A stretch of 64,000 bases of DNA from Clostridiales bacterium CHKCI006. GTDB taxonomy: Bacteria > Bacillota_I > Bacilli_A > Erysipelotrichales > Coprobacillaceae. Below, one piece after another: positions 35,604 through 45,224 of the stretch. A program made the position numbers and the translations under genes. Where the stretch lies: the NCBI GenBank assembly GCA_900018345.1, contig FCNA01000124.1, positions 17,939 through 81,938 of the forward strand, in the 5' to 3' direction. The notes below the pieces were generated by a model. It was not told the DNA's origin. It was given only the letters and a program-made list of their open reading frames with translations, and made no database searches. The stretch's first letter is position 1, and each line of letters begins with the position of its first letter.

Positions 35604-37753
35604 TTTCTCGACCGCCTTTTCAAGACCCAGCGACAAGCCAGTCGACTGCAGCCATAGATTAAGAGCAGTTCTGCCATCAGTAACCCTGCGCCTTCCCATG
35701 ACCAGCTGTTGAAGTCCATGGTCGGACCCTCCAGACCGATATTAAAGTTCTGATTGAACTTTTCGATGATAAGGGTAATCAAAGAAGCTGATAAAAGAAG
35801 TTCAATGATGCCCTCGATGCGTAAACGGTGATCCATCATCCCATCCAGCGAGATACCATTGAGACGTAAGACCTCGCGATTATCCTTATCCCTTAAGAAC
35901 AGGAAGGCTTTCAGTAAAGCGGTAATGAGGATCAGGATCAAACCGACACCAATGCTTAACAGTCGATTTCGATTCTGTGTATTGAGTAGTTGCTGATAGG
36001 CCTGATTCACTTCCGGACTCAAACCAACCACATTGAGCTTGTCATCGAGAGCCTGGATCTGTTGAGATACAGGTTCGATCGCTAAAATGTCATCCACATA
36101 AACCATTCTGACTGGCGGATCCCACTGCTCATCAAGCAACGGATTATCTTCGTAATGCATCCAATCTTCTTCCGGGAAATGGTCACGATAATGAGTATAA
36201 ATATCCAGCATTTCCTGACTGTTTTGGCGACAGGTTTCCATGATCCTTTGCATGATTTGGTAATCCAGATAAAAGTGGTGTGTATAAACCACCCCATAGG
36301 TTTCAGCCAGATCGATCCGTTTGATTCCCTTCACCGGCATGTCGATTGCATATAGCACTTCTAAAGCTGCCTGAGATTTCTGTTCGATCATCGCTGTCTC
36401 AGATGAACCTTGAGCAATAATGTTTTCTTTGGTCGCAATCGGAACGCCTACCTGCATACGAATTCGCAGGCCGTCGACATCACTAATTCCCCATTTTTCA
36501 GCAATTGTTTGGCTCAAATAGATGCCCTCTTCGATATCCGACTGCACGTCATCTAATTCCTGGCTTTGGTTGGCTTCATCGAAAGCCAGAACAGCTGGGG
36601 CACCCATCCATACCTGACTATCCTGAAAACCTTCATAAAGGTCAAAAGTCTGGGTCGACCCGTCGGCGCTCTCTAATTCAAGCCAACGAAATGCTTCTTG
36701 TGATACAAAACGCGCCTCCTGATCAAGAACAGTCGTCGAACCGGCAAACATTGCATAAGGATAGACACTGACCACATGATCCATCTGCCGGATATCAGAA
36801 ATCGTTTCCTCAGAAACAGGTGTGCCCACTGAAAGATTCCCTAGTCCACTATCCTCAAATAGTGGATAAGAGATCAGTAATTCTTTGCTGGTGTTGGCTT
36901 TATAGGCACTGATCTGACTGGCGATATTGTCATTTCCTAACATCATCAGATAACAGGATAGACTGATCCCTAACGCAATCACAAGCGTGAGAACCACATC
37001 ACGCACAGGATAGATCCATTTCAGAATGGAAAGATAAGCGGGTTGTTTGCGTTGATAGCGAAGAGAAGGATGCTTCTTTGCGGATACGGAACTTCGCTTT
37101 TGCGCCGTTACTTTCTGATTTTCAACATGTAAAATAACATCAGGTTGATATAGATCCGGATGATGGGTAGAAATGATGATCGTCTTATCCAGTTTGGCCA
37201 TTTGGCTCACCACTTCAGCCATGATCCTTTGGTTTTCAGAGTCCAGATTGGAAGCCGGTTCATCCAAAATGAGTACCGGGGTATTCTTGGCCAGCGCACA
37301 AGCCAAAGCTAAGCGCTGTCTTTCTCCACCGGACAGGTTTTGAACTTTGCTTCTTCTCAGCTGAACATCCAGATTCACAGCGTTTAACCATTTCTCAATC
37401 TGTTTTCTTGAAATCTTTTTCTTTGGATTTTTCGGATTCATGGCATAAAATGCCTTCAGATTCTTTTCAACACTCGTATTCAACAAGACAAAATCCTGCC
37501 CGACATAAGTCATGATCTGATTTTGAATGTAAGCTATCTTCTTTGCGTTCCTGTAATTCAGTCGTTTACCATTCAAATAATAGTCCGCTTCTTTATTGAT
37601 CTTTTGAAGCGTTAAATAGTTAAGAAGCGTCGTTTTTCCTGAGCCGCTTTCGCCCGTCAAAAGCGTCACCGTTCCTGTCTCAATAGCACAGGACACATCG
37701 TCAAGCACTGTGTGCTCTCCATAACGTACGGTTAAATGTTTGAGCTCCAACAT
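35600..37753 (-). CDS. Fused ABC transporter ATPase-permease, copy 4
   Basis: A 717-residue fusion, the first gene of the cluster. Walker A is TGESGSGKTTLL (about 32-43), signature LSGGERQRLALA (about 141-152), Walker B VLILDEPASNLD (about 160-171), and the H-loop is ISTHHPD. A helix at about 251-272 precedes an outside domain of about 310 residues with the same YPYAMF, GIYLSQTIAEKWGI and VRMVYVDD landmarks as copy 2. Three C-terminal helices follow. The ATG at 37753 is preferred over an in-frame ATG at 37786. With copies 1-3 it resembles bacteriocin/peptide-defence or envelope-stress MacB-type systems, though no adjacent sensor kinase is present. Confidence 0.86.
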   Translation of the reverse strand: MLELKHLTVRYGEHTVLDDVSCAIETGTVTLLTGESGSGKTTLLNYLTLQKINKEADYYLNGKRLNYRNAKKIAYIQNQIMTYVGQDFVLLNTSVEKNLKAFYAMNPKNPKKKISRKQIEKWLNAVNLDVQLRRSKVQNLSGGERQRLALACALAKNTPVLILDEPASNLDSENQRIMAEVVSQMAKLDKTIIISTHHPDLYQPDVILHVENQKVTAQKRSSVSAKKHPSLRYQRKQPAYLSILKWIYPVRDVVLTLVIALGISLSCYLMMLGNDNIASQISAYKANTSKELLISYPLFEDSGLGNLSVGTPVSEETISDIRQMDHVVSVYPYAMFAGSTTVLDQEARFVSQEAFRWLELESADGSTQTFDLYEGFQDSQVWMGAPAVLAFDEANQSQELDDVQSDIEEGIYLSQTIAEKWGISDVDGLRIRMQVGVPIATKENIIAQGSSETAMIEQKSQAALEVLYAIDMPVKGIKRIDLAETYGVVYTHHFYLDYQIMQRIMETCRQNSQEMLDIYTHYRDHFPEEDWMHYEDNPLLDEQWDPPVRMVYVDDILAIEPVSQQIQALDDKLNVVGLSPEVNQAYQQLLNTQNRNRLLSIGVGLILILITALLKAFLFLRDKDNREVLRLNGISLDGMMDHRLRIEGIIELLLSASLITLIIEKFNQNFNIGLEGPTMDFNSWSWEGAGLLMAELLLIYGCSRLACRWVLKRRSRK

Positions 37754-38480
37754 ATCGACACCCGCCTTTACTCTTAAATGATTCACTTTTATGTATTATC
37801 GTTTGCAATACAACATGATGATTCAATAAAACGCATGATCTAACAATAATGATACCTGCCAATTTGTCTAAAAAAACTATTTATATGTTTATTGTAGCAT
37901 AAATAAAGCGCTTACGCTACTGTGAAAAAATAAAGGCATTCTTGTGACAAAATGGCATAAAAAGGATCATATATCTTTGCTTATCTCAGCAAAATTAAAA
38001 TAGTATCGATATAATCAATACTATTTTAATTCCAAGAGCATTCATCCAATTGTTAATCGTTTAAGATTTTACGAGTTATATATTTCCTAAAGTATTTCTC
38101 GAGACTTATCATCCCAAACATTTTGTCCTCTTAGCCTTTGCAAGCACCATTCAATGGGTCAACCAAGATCTTTGATGTTCGGGAAGAAGATCCCACTCAA
38201 ATAGATACAGGAAATGATTCAAATTTCACCAATTGACGAAGCTGGGATTCTATCAGTCTGGCATAGGATGATTGTTTTGAAAATCATAAAAAAGTGATTC
38301 TTCCACGATATTGTTGCTTTTCAGGTACTTATTTCAATTCGCCCCTGCCAATGCCTCAGGAAAGAAACAACCGCATCATCAGGATTCATTTTATTTTTAG
38401 AGCTAGTGATAAAGATCACTGAAGTGCGTTATCCTTCGGTTTGTAACGAGATTGTATTGAGCGTGATCTAATGATATCAC
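37754..38480. other. Long intergenic region upstream of the ABC cluster
   Basis: About 730 bases with no convincing gene. A short open stretch at about 38056-38165 (plus strand) reads PKVFLETYHPKHFVLLAFA and then stops; it looks like a decayed coding remnant, but I cannot assign it with confidence. No repeats or RNA structures were recognised. Confidence 0.5.
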
Positions 38481-38525
38481 AAAAGGCCGTGCATACAGTA
38501 GCACACTGATGGCACCGCCTTTTTT
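38481..38525 (-). terminator. Possible terminator after the alpha-galactosidase gene
   Basis: AGGCCGTGC (38484-38492) pairs with GCACCGCCT (38512-38520) with one C-C mismatch; flanked by A and T runs. Confidence 0.55.
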
Positions 38526-38568
38526 CATGGATGGTATCACTCTTTTATTTCGTTACAACTTCTCTCAA

Positions 38569-40797
38569 TTAACCGCAAGCTTTTAAATGATAGATACGGG
38601 AAACAAAGTCACCGTTTTGAGTTGGATCTGTTGCTTTTCTTTCACCGGAAGTATGATCTGAAGTCAGCAAGCCGATATGCATGAGCTCATCTCCATAGAG
38701 ATCCAATTCAAGCCCCGAAACATGATAAAGCATATCTTCATCCAGGCCGGCCAAACGAATCCGCTCGTAAGCAGCATTGACTTTGTTTAAGACACGATAC
38801 CAGCCCACCAGCGCTTCGCGTTTATCTTCCGAAACGACCATCCAACACGTCACGTTAGATTCAAACGGAGAGGACAGGCGATAGAAAGTACCGAATTGAA
38901 TCAAAGCACGATGATCCTTCATCCATTGAATCTGTTCTTTGATGATGGTTTTTTCTTCATCGCTTAACTTCGTGACATCTAACTCATAACCAAAAGTACC
39001 AAAGTAAGCGACATTGGCCCTGAAAGGTAGTGAAGTTATTCTTGAAAGCTGATGATTCGGTACAGCGGAGACATGGGAACCCATGGAACTGATCGGATAA
39101 ACAAGGCTCGTACCGTATTGAATCTTCAAACGTTCAACAGCGTCGGTATCATCACTGGTCCAAGCCTGTGGTGCATAGTACAGCATGCCCGGATCGAAAC
39201 GTGCCCCGCCACTGGCGCAGGATTCAAACAGGATCTTTGGAAAAGCCGTCGTTAAACGATCATAAAGATCATAAACACCTAAGATATACCGATGCATGAC
39301 TTTGCCCTGCTCATGGGATGGGGTTGTCAGCGAATAGACCTCACTCATAGCACGGTTCATGTCCCATTTCACATAACTGATCGGTGCTTCACTGAGGATC
39401 TTGACCATCATATCTCCGATCGCCTTGACCACCTCTGGATTCGAGAAGTCCAGGATATACTGATGACGTCCGTGGGATGGATGGCGATGCGGGGTGGAGA
39501 GCATCCATTCCGGATGTGCCCGGTATAGATCGGAATCGATCGAAATCATTTCCGGTTCAAACCAAAGACCAAAGCCTAAACCAAGTTCCGTGACTTTATT
39601 CGCTAAGCCTGTAATGCCTTCAGGCAGTTTTTGTAAGTTCGGATACCAGTCCCCCAGTGAGGTCGTATCATCATTGCGATGTCCAAACCAGCCATCATCT
39701 AAAACAAATAATTCAAGACCAAGTTCCTTGGCTGTCTTTGCCATTTCCAGAATGCGTGCTTCATTGAAGTCAAAGTAAGTCCCTTCCCAGTTATTGACCA
39801 GCAATGGACGTGGACGATCACGCCAATAACCTCTGGCTAAGCGATGACGATAGAGATCGTGGAAAGTCTGGGAAAGCGCATTCAGGCCCTGATCGGCATA
39901 AACAAAGACGGCTTCCGGTGTCTGGAAAGTTTCCTGACTGGCCAATTCCCAACTAAAGTTCTGAGGATGGATCCCCATCATCACGCGGCTGGTATCGTAG
40001 GTATCCACCTCGATCTGAGCCAGGAAATTCCCGCTATAAATCAGTGAAAAACCATAGGCTTCCCCCAGGTATTCCGTGGTTTTGGGACGTTTGAGGGCGA
40101 TAAAAGGATTGAAGTTATGACTGGAATGCCCGCGTAAACTGCCAATTGCCTGGATTCCGTGCTGTAAGGAACGTTCTTTGAGGTGACGTTCACGAGACCA
40201 GGCACCGGTGAGCTCCAGCATCGTATAATTTGCATCCGGTAGGTCTAAGGCGAAGCTCATCATGCGATCGATCTGTAATGGTTTTTCGCCTTCGTTAGTC
40301 AGACGCGCACTGCGCATGATGGCCGGACGCTGTTCATCCAGGCTATAAACCAATTCGAGTCTGGCCTGCATGACGGTATCTTCTAATTCGATCGTTAAGG
40401 TGGTCATTTCATCCTCATTTTCCACATACACATGGGGCAAAGGATGCATGGATGGTTTGCCTTTCTCAATCCGATGTCCCACATAGACAAATTGACTATA
40501 ACGACTGCCATTAGGCTGCAGGACATCTAAGGCCGGATGACGCATATCTCCGTTGCCGTAAACCGGAAATTCCTGCTTCAGGTGATCCATGGAGAAGGAC
40601 ATATCATCCTCAAAAGGGCAGACTGCCATAGCACGCGGGCTCGTTTCAACTAAATAGCTGAAATCGACTCTATCGTGGACGCGCTTACCAAAATATAACT
40701 GACCTAACTGTCCGTTTTTTAAGACTTGCATCACATAGGAGAGATGCGCATTTTGCAGATGAAAAGTTTTAGTTGTTTCATGATAGATGATTGGCAT
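38569..40797 (-). CDS. GH36 alpha-galactosidase
   Basis: Cytosolic family 36 alpha-galactosidase of 742 residues, full length for the bacterial type I enzymes. The N-terminal beta-sandwich runs to about residue 330. The TIM-barrel contains NNWEGTYFDF, FVLDDGWFGHRNDD, the nucleophile Asp in YVKWDMNR (about 478) and the acid/base Asp in WTSDDTDAVERL (about 548). CASGGARFD is another family marker. It removes alpha-1,6-galactose from melibiose, raffinose and similar sugars. AGGAGGT lies 7 bases upstream of the ATG. No sugar transporter is adjacent. Confidence 0.95.
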   Translation of the reverse strand: MPIIYHETTKTFHLQNAHLSYVMQVLKNGQLGQLYFGKRVHDRVDFSYLVETSPRAMAVCPFEDDMSFSMDHLKQEFPVYGNGDMRHPALDVLQPNGSRYSQFVYVGHRIEKGKPSMHPLPHVYVENEDEMTTLTIELEDTVMQARLELVYSLDEQRPAIMRSARLTNEGEKPLQIDRMMSFALDLPDANYTMLELTGAWSRERHLKERSLQHGIQAIGSLRGHSSHNFNPFIALKRPKTTEYLGEAYGFSLIYSGNFLAQIEVDTYDTSRVMMGIHPQNFSWELASQETFQTPEAVFVYADQGLNALSQTFHDLYRHRLARGYWRDRPRPLLVNNWEGTYFDFNEARILEMAKTAKELGLELFVLDDGWFGHRNDDTTSLGDWYPNLQKLPEGITGLANKVTELGLGFGLWFEPEMISIDSDLYRAHPEWMLSTPHRHPSHGRHQYILDFSNPEVVKAIGDMMVKILSEAPISYVKWDMNRAMSEVYSLTTPSHEQGKVMHRYILGVYDLYDRLTTAFPKILFESCASGGARFDPGMLYYAPQAWTSDDTDAVERLKIQYGTSLVYPISSMGSHVSAVPNHQLSRITSLPFRANVAYFGTFGYELDVTKLSDEEKTIIKEQIQWMKDHRALIQFGTFYRLSSPFESNVTCWMVVSEDKREALVGWYRVLNKVNAAYERIRLAGLDEDMLYHVSGLELDLYGDELMHIGLLTSDHTSGERKATDPTQNGDFVSRIYHLKACG

Positions 40798-40844
40798 AAA
40801 AGTACCTCCTGTTTTTCACTCCTATTTTAGCAAACTTCCCACCC

Positions 40845-40875
40845 AAAAAAAAGCATAAACCCGGAAATCATCCGA
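40845..40875 (-). terminator. Weak terminator of the amidohydrolase gene
   Basis: A short CGGA/TCCG stem at 40862-40874 overlapping the stop codon, with a run of eight T on the minus strand starting 11 bases later. Confidence 0.4.
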
Positions 40876-42463
40876 GCTTACGATAAATCGTTTTTCCTTC
40901 TTTAATGGTTTCAAGAACCTGGATCTCTTTGAGCTGATCAGGCGCGACTCGATGCGGATCATCCGAGAGGATAACCAGATCGGCCAGCTTGCCTTTTTCC
41001 AGGCTGCCCTTGCTTTTTTCTTCATGATACTGATAGGCCCCATCCATCGTCAAGGCATAAAGAGCCTGATCAACCGTGAGACACTGATCTTTGCCTAGGA
41101 TACGTCCGCCTGAGGTCTGACGATTCACCGCATTATGAATTGCCAGCATGGTATCCGGCATTACTACCGGTGCATCCTGATGTAACGTGAAATGTAAATG
41201 GCGTGCTTTAGCTGCTCGGGCAGGGGAAATATGATTGGCGCGCTCAGGGCCGAGCACACTTTCATAATGATAGTCTCCCCAATAATAAATATGATCCAAA
41301 AAGAAACTGAGACCCATACGCATCCAAACCATGCGATCCAGCTGATCATCCCGTACCGTTTGGGCATGAATCATGACCGGACGCAGATCTTCCTGACTGC
41401 CACTGTCTTTCAGGGCTTTACCGTACTGTTCAATGAGCTGCTCACAGGCAGCATCCCCATTACAGTGAACATGCAAAGGCCAGTGATACGTGATGCATTG
41501 GTAAGCATAAGTATAGATTTCCTGATCGGTCGCAACCGGAAACCCACAGTAGTCTTGTGGCTTGCCTTCCGGTACCACGGCATAAGGCTGCGATAGCCAG
41601 GCTGTCTTCGCTTGCGGCGATCCATCTAAAAAGAATTTTGCTCCACCGATCCGATAGTGATCCGTATAGACAGGACGGGGTGCCTGATCCATTTGTTCTT
41701 TAAACAGGGCCTCATCGACATAACTGACCACATCGAGTTCAAAGAGCCCTTGCTTGGCTGCGTAACATAACGCTTCATACATATCCTTTTTCGTATAAGC
41801 GTCCTGAATCGTTGTCAAGCCATAAGATGCATAGATCTGCTGCGCCTTCTTGAAGGCTGCAAAGAGGCGCTCCGGATCGATCGATGACATCTTAGCTTGG
41901 GCCTTTTCATCCAATAACGCTTTTTCTTCCAGCCGTCCGGTGGGCAGATTGGTGCTCTTATCAATGGCAATGACACCTCCGGGAATCGTGGGCGGATCCG
42001 GATAATAGCCTAAAAGAGTCAAGCCTTTCGTATTGACCACACCGACATGTCCGGATGCATGCTGGCAGAGTATAGGAATATCGGTACTGATCTTGTCCAG
42101 ATCCAAGCGATTCAAATCACGGCGACCATTAAAAGTAGACTCATCATATCCCATCCCTACAAGCCATTGACCCTTAGCGACCGGCAGACCCTGACGCAGC
42201 TTGGTCAATACGTCTTCGATACTATGTGCCGCCTTCAGGTCCACCGTCAAAAGGGAATAAGCCATCGCGAATAGATGCGAATGCCCATCCATGAACCCCG
42301 GCAGCAGGGCATGTCCATTCAAATCATGACAGACATCATAGTCTCCCGCATACTGCCCCGTTCCGACTGCCAGGATCCTGTCGTCTTCACTGACCAGATA
42401 ATCGGCCTCTGGCATATCGGGATTCATCGTCAGGATCGTCCCATTGCAATAAAGCGTTTTCAT
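40868..42463 (-). CDS. Amidohydrolase family 3 (YtcJ-like)
   Basis: Metal-dependent hydrolase of 531 residues. The metal-binding HxH is in PGFMDGHSHLFAMA (about residues 59-72), with further His in WPLHVHCNGDAA (about 330) and MIHAQTV (about 365), and Asp near HQDAPV. The composite N- and C-terminal beta-domain (LPGFMD at the start and GKLADLVILSDDP at the end) is typical of the Amidohydro_3 family. The ATG at 42463 is chosen because AAGGTGA lies 6 bases upstream. These enzymes act on N-acyl, imidazolone or exoenzyme substrates; which one is unknown. Confidence 0.9.
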   Translation of the reverse strand: MKTLYCNGTILTMNPDMPEADYLVSEDDRILAVGTGQYAGDYDVCHDLNGHALLPGFMDGHSHLFAMAYSLLTVDLKAAHSIEDVLTKLRQGLPVAKGQWLVGMGYDESTFNGRRDLNRLDLDKISTDIPILCQHASGHVGVVNTKGLTLLGYYPDPPTIPGGVIAIDKSTNLPTGRLEEKALLDEKAQAKMSSIDPERLFAAFKKAQQIYASYGLTTIQDAYTKKDMYEALCYAAKQGLFELDVVSYVDEALFKEQMDQAPRPVYTDHYRIGGAKFFLDGSPQAKTAWLSQPYAVVPEGKPQDYCGFPVATDQEIYTYAYQCITYHWPLHVHCNGDAACEQLIEQYGKALKDSGSQEDLRPVMIHAQTVRDDQLDRMVWMRMGLSFFLDHIYYWGDYHYESVLGPERANHISPARAAKARHLHFTLHQDAPVVMPDTMLAIHNAVNRQTSGGRILGKDQCLTVDQALYALTMDGAYQYHEEKSKGSLEKGKLADLVILSDDPHRVAPDQLKEIQVLETIKEGKTIYRKLG

Positions 42464-42584
42464 AAAAATCACCTTCCTCTCCTTATATCTAATCTCATTT
42501 TACCCGATTTTCAAGAAAGATTGTAAAAAAGATAGTTATTTTTTGCTTTTGTAACATTGTCACCGTATGCATCGCCTAAAAATA

Positions 42585-42593
42585 TGTTATAAT
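42585..42593 (+). promoter_or_regulatory. Extended -10 promoter of the phosphoribosyltransferase-like gene
   Basis: TGTTATAAT (TATAAT at 42588-42593) with no fitting -35; GGGAGG follows about 10 bases before the ATG at 42624. Confidence 0.6.
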
Positions 42594-42623
42594 ATAGACA
42601 GTAAAAAGGGAGGATTGACAAGC

Positions 42624-43337
42624 ATGAAAGAACCTATGAAAGTTTACTCAAAAGAATATCCAAAATTATACTTAAATGTCACACCTGGGCATTTTGCATC
42701 TGACCGTTTTCATATCAATTATTACATCGATATGACCTCTTTAAAAATGCGTCAGATCAATGCGAAAGAAGTCGCTAAAGCGATGTCTAAACGCTATGTG
42801 CGCAAAGTAGACATTTCCGGAAACAATCGTCTGATTGATGAAATGGCCAAACAAATGGCGGCTCAATCTGCTTCCGTATCACCTGTTGATACCATCATCT
42901 GTATGGATGGCTGTGAAGTCATTGGCGCTTATTTAGCTGAAGAATTTGCGAATGCCGGCGTGAATACAACGACTCAACACCATTCCTGCTATGTCATCAC
43001 ACCTGAATTTGATCGTTCAGGTCAGATGATCGTGCGTGAGAATATTGCACCTATGATCAAGGGACGTCACGTGCTGGTTATTTTAGCGACAGCTATGTCC
43101 GGACGTACTATTTCAAAGAGCATTCGCTGCATTACCTCTTATGGCGGAATCGTTGAAGGTATCTCTGTCATCTTCAGTAATAATGTGAATGAAATTGATG
43201 GTCATCGTGTTTATTCTATCTTTGATCATGATGATCTGCCAGATTTCAAATTATCCTTACCTGAAGAATGCGAAGACTGCCAGAACAACGTACCACTGGA
43301 TGCTATTGTCAACAGCTACGGATACGAAAAACTATAA
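42624..43337 (+). CDS. Orotate phosphoribosyltransferase-like protein
   Basis: A 237-residue protein of the type I phosphoribosyltransferase fold. The region VDTIICMDGCEVIGAYLAEEF (about residues 92-112) matches the early strand-helix of OPRT-like proteins. The PRPP loop should follow as a hydrophobic strand with two acidic residues and TxGxT; here it reads HVLVILATAMSGRTI (about 160-174), keeping SGRT but replacing the acidic pair with Leu-Ala. PRPP binding may be altered, so the activity is uncertain. A late CxxC (EECEDCQNN) is extra. It is a single gene with its own promoter and terminator. Confidence 0.75.
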   Translation: MKEPMKVYSKEYPKLYLNVTPGHFASDRFHINYYIDMTSLKMRQINAKEVAKAMSKRYVRKVDISGNNRLIDEMAKQMAAQSASVSPVDTIICMDGCEVIGAYLAEEFANAGVNTTTQHHSCYVITPEFDRSGQMIVRENIAPMIKGRHVLVILATAMSGRTISKSIRCITSYGGIVEGISVIFSNNVNEIDGHRVYSIFDHDDLPDFKLSLPEECEDCQNNVPLDAIVNSYGYEKL

Positions 43338-43340
43338 CAC

Positions 43341-43374
43341 AAAGGGCTGTGATCTTGCGATTGCAGCCTTCTTT
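43341..43374 (+). terminator. Terminator of the phosphoribosyltransferase-like gene
   Basis: GGCTG (43345-43349) pairs with CAGCC (43364-43368), followed by TTCTTTG. Confidence 0.65.
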
Positions 43375-43436
43375 GTAAAAAGAATATAAGATTGGTGTCT
43401 GAACTGACACGACATATGATATGAGGAGTGATGATC

Positions 43437-44357
43437 ATGATCTATACCGTAACCCTTAATCCTTCCATCGATTATACCATGCATGTTGCCCATTTTGAAA
43501 CCGGTAAAACCAATCGTTCCTTAAAGGAAACGTATTATCCCGGTGGGAAAGGACTGAATGTTTCCATGATCTTAACGGATCTAGGTATGGAAACCATGGC
43601 ACTGGGCTTTTGTGCCGGTCCGATCGGGGGCTATATCGAAGCGCTCCTAACGGAACGTCAACTGAACCACCATCTCATCCATCTCCAAGAGGGATGTTCA
43701 CGTATCAATATTAAGATCAAAGGCGAGATTGAAACAGAGATCAACGGCAACGGTCCCCACATTCAACCGCAGGATCTTGCCCAGCTGATCAACCAGCTGG
43801 ATGCTTTGGGTGACGAGGATCTACTAGTGCTCGCAGGCAGTATTCCTCAAAGTGTACCCAATGATATTTATGAAACGATCATGCAGCATCTTCAGGATCG
43901 AGGAGTCAAGTTTGTTATCGATGCCACTGGCAACCTGCTTCTAAACACCTTAAAATATCAGCCATTTCTGATCAAACCGAATCAGGATGAATTATCTGAA
44001 TTGTTCGGAGTCAAAATCACGACTGCCGATGAACTCACCGATTATGCCCGGCGCTTGCGAAAAATGGGCGCGCGGAATGTCCTTGTTTCCTTAGGCGCCC
44101 AAGGGGCCATCCTCATCGATGAAAAGGACGAAGTCTTTTTCTGTCCGGCAGCCAAAGGGGAATTAAAGAATTCTGTTGGCAGCGGAGATTCCATGATTGC
44201 CGGATTTTTGACCGGCTACTTAAAAACCGGTGATTATGCCTATGCCTTAAAGCTCGGTTCTGCCTGCGGCGCAGCGACGGCCTTCAGTGATGATTTAGCC
44301 AATCTTCCACTGATTCAAGAAATTGAGAAGGATCTTGTCGTACATCAATTGGCTTAA
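43437..44357 (+). CDS. PfkB-type 1-phosphofructokinase / tagatose-6-phosphate kinase
   Basis: Hexose-phosphate kinase of 306 residues. The N-terminal MIYTVTLNPSIDYTM and YYPGGKGLNVSMIL (about residues 33-46) are the PfkB signature 1 of FruK/LacC. The C-terminal signature contains NSVGSGDSMIAGFL with the catalytic Asp (about 249). These enzymes phosphorylate fructose-1-phosphate or tagatose-6-phosphate; with a galactosidase nearby either would fit, but the substrate cannot be told. I place the start at the ATG 43437, 8 bases after AGGAG, rather than the GTG at 43428. No PTS gene is adjacent. Confidence 0.9.
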   Translation: MIYTVTLNPSIDYTMHVAHFETGKTNRSLKETYYPGGKGLNVSMILTDLGMETMALGFCAGPIGGYIEALLTERQLNHHLIHLQEGCSRINIKIKGEIETEINGNGPHIQPQDLAQLINQLDALGDEDLLVLAGSIPQSVPNDIYETIMQHLQDRGVKFVIDATGNLLLNTLKYQPFLIKPNQDELSELFGVKITTADELTDYARRLRKMGARNVLVSLGAQGAILIDEKDEVFFCPAAKGELKNSVGSGDSMIAGFLTGYLKTGDYAYALKLGSACGAATAFSDDLANLPLIQEIEKDLVVHQLA

Positions 44358-44380
44358 ATATTTCACTTTACTAAACAAAC

Positions 44381-44438
44381 AAAGAGGAACGTATATGCGG
44401 ATTAACGTATGAATAACCCACATGACGCTCCTCTTTTT
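44381..44438. terminator. Bidirectional terminator between pfkB and the macrodomain gene
   Basis: AAGAGGA (44382-44388) pairs with TCCTCTT (44429-44435), A run left and T run right, between convergent genes. Confidence 0.65.
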
Positions 44439-44441
44439 GAT

Positions 44442-45224
44442 TTATCGTTCTAACAGTTCCTGATAGTACTGATAATCTTCATCCTTGTAGACATTAAAGA
44501 TGACTTTTTCAAGCGTTGTGTCTTCCTTTAGAAAGGCATCCACCGTTTCAACGGCAATCCGACTCGCCAGCTTTTGTGGGAAATGGAAGACACCGGTCGA
44601 TATACAACAAAACGCAAGCGAATGGATCTTGTGAGCACTGGCCAATTCCAGACAGGAACGATAGCAGGACGCCAGAAGCTCACGATCTTTTTTAGTGACC
44701 ATTCCCTGAATCATCGGTCCGACAGTATGAATGACATAACGTGAAGGCAAATTATAGGCCGGTGTCAGCTTCGCCTGCCCAACTGTCTCTTCATGTCCTT
44801 GCGCTGCCATGATCTTGTGACAGGCTAAACGCAACTGGACACCAGCCAGGGTATGCACGAGATTATCAATACATGGATGGCAAGGAATAAAACAGCCCAA
44901 TAATGCTGAATTGGCGGCATTCACGATTGCATCACTGTTTAAACGTGTGATATCCCCCTGCCACAGAAAGAGGCGTGAATCATGCGCAGTCGGTTTGAAA
45001 GAAGCCACATCGACGATGCCGCGTTCTTTGACCAAGGTCTTGAGATAAGCATCCTGTACCTCTAAAAAGCGCTCGCTTACTTGCATTGGGGACCGCACAT
45101 TCAATAAAGAACGGAGAAGCTGCCTGCGTTTCTGGGGATCCTTGGGGATGGTCAGCGAGGCATAGGCTGGGGACTCTTCTAATAAAGCATGGAGCAGTAA
45201 AATTTCTCTTTCTTCCTGATTCAT
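44442..45224 (-). CDS. Zinc-type macrodomain protein, ADP-ribosyl hydrolase
   Basis: A 260-residue macrodomain of the SirTM-linked class. After an N-terminal helical part (about 1-80) the macro fold begins with FLWQGDITRLNSDAIVNAANSALLG (the Asp and Asn that grip ADP-ribose, about residues 89-112). CFIPCHPCIDNLVH and the later LACHKIMAAQGHEET give the Cys/His zinc ligands seen in SauMacro-like enzymes. The second loop is CCISTGVFHFP (about 208). This class removes ADP-ribose put on by SirTM sirtuins. It overlaps the sirtuin gene as ATGA, and is last in the operon. Confidence 0.93.
   Translation of the reverse strand: MNQEEREILLLHALLEESPAYASLTIPKDPQKRRQLLRSLLNVRSPMQVSERFLEVQDAYLKTLVKERGIVDVASFKPTAHDSRLFLWQGDITRLNSDAIVNAANSALLGCFIPCHPCIDNLVHTLAGVQLRLACHKIMAAQGHEETVGQAKLTPAYNLPSRYVIHTVGPMIQGMVTKKDRELLASCYRSCLELASAHKIHSLAFCCISTGVFHFPQKLASRIAVETVDAFLKEDTTLEKVIFNVYKDEDYQYYQELLER

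Noticed and set aside
38056..38165. Short coding-like stretch (PKVFLETYHPKHFVLLAFA) upstream of the ABC cluster, resembling a fragment of an adenine methyltransferase
   Set aside because: Too short, interrupted by stops on both sides, and the similarity is only a loose impression; not enough to call a pseudogene.
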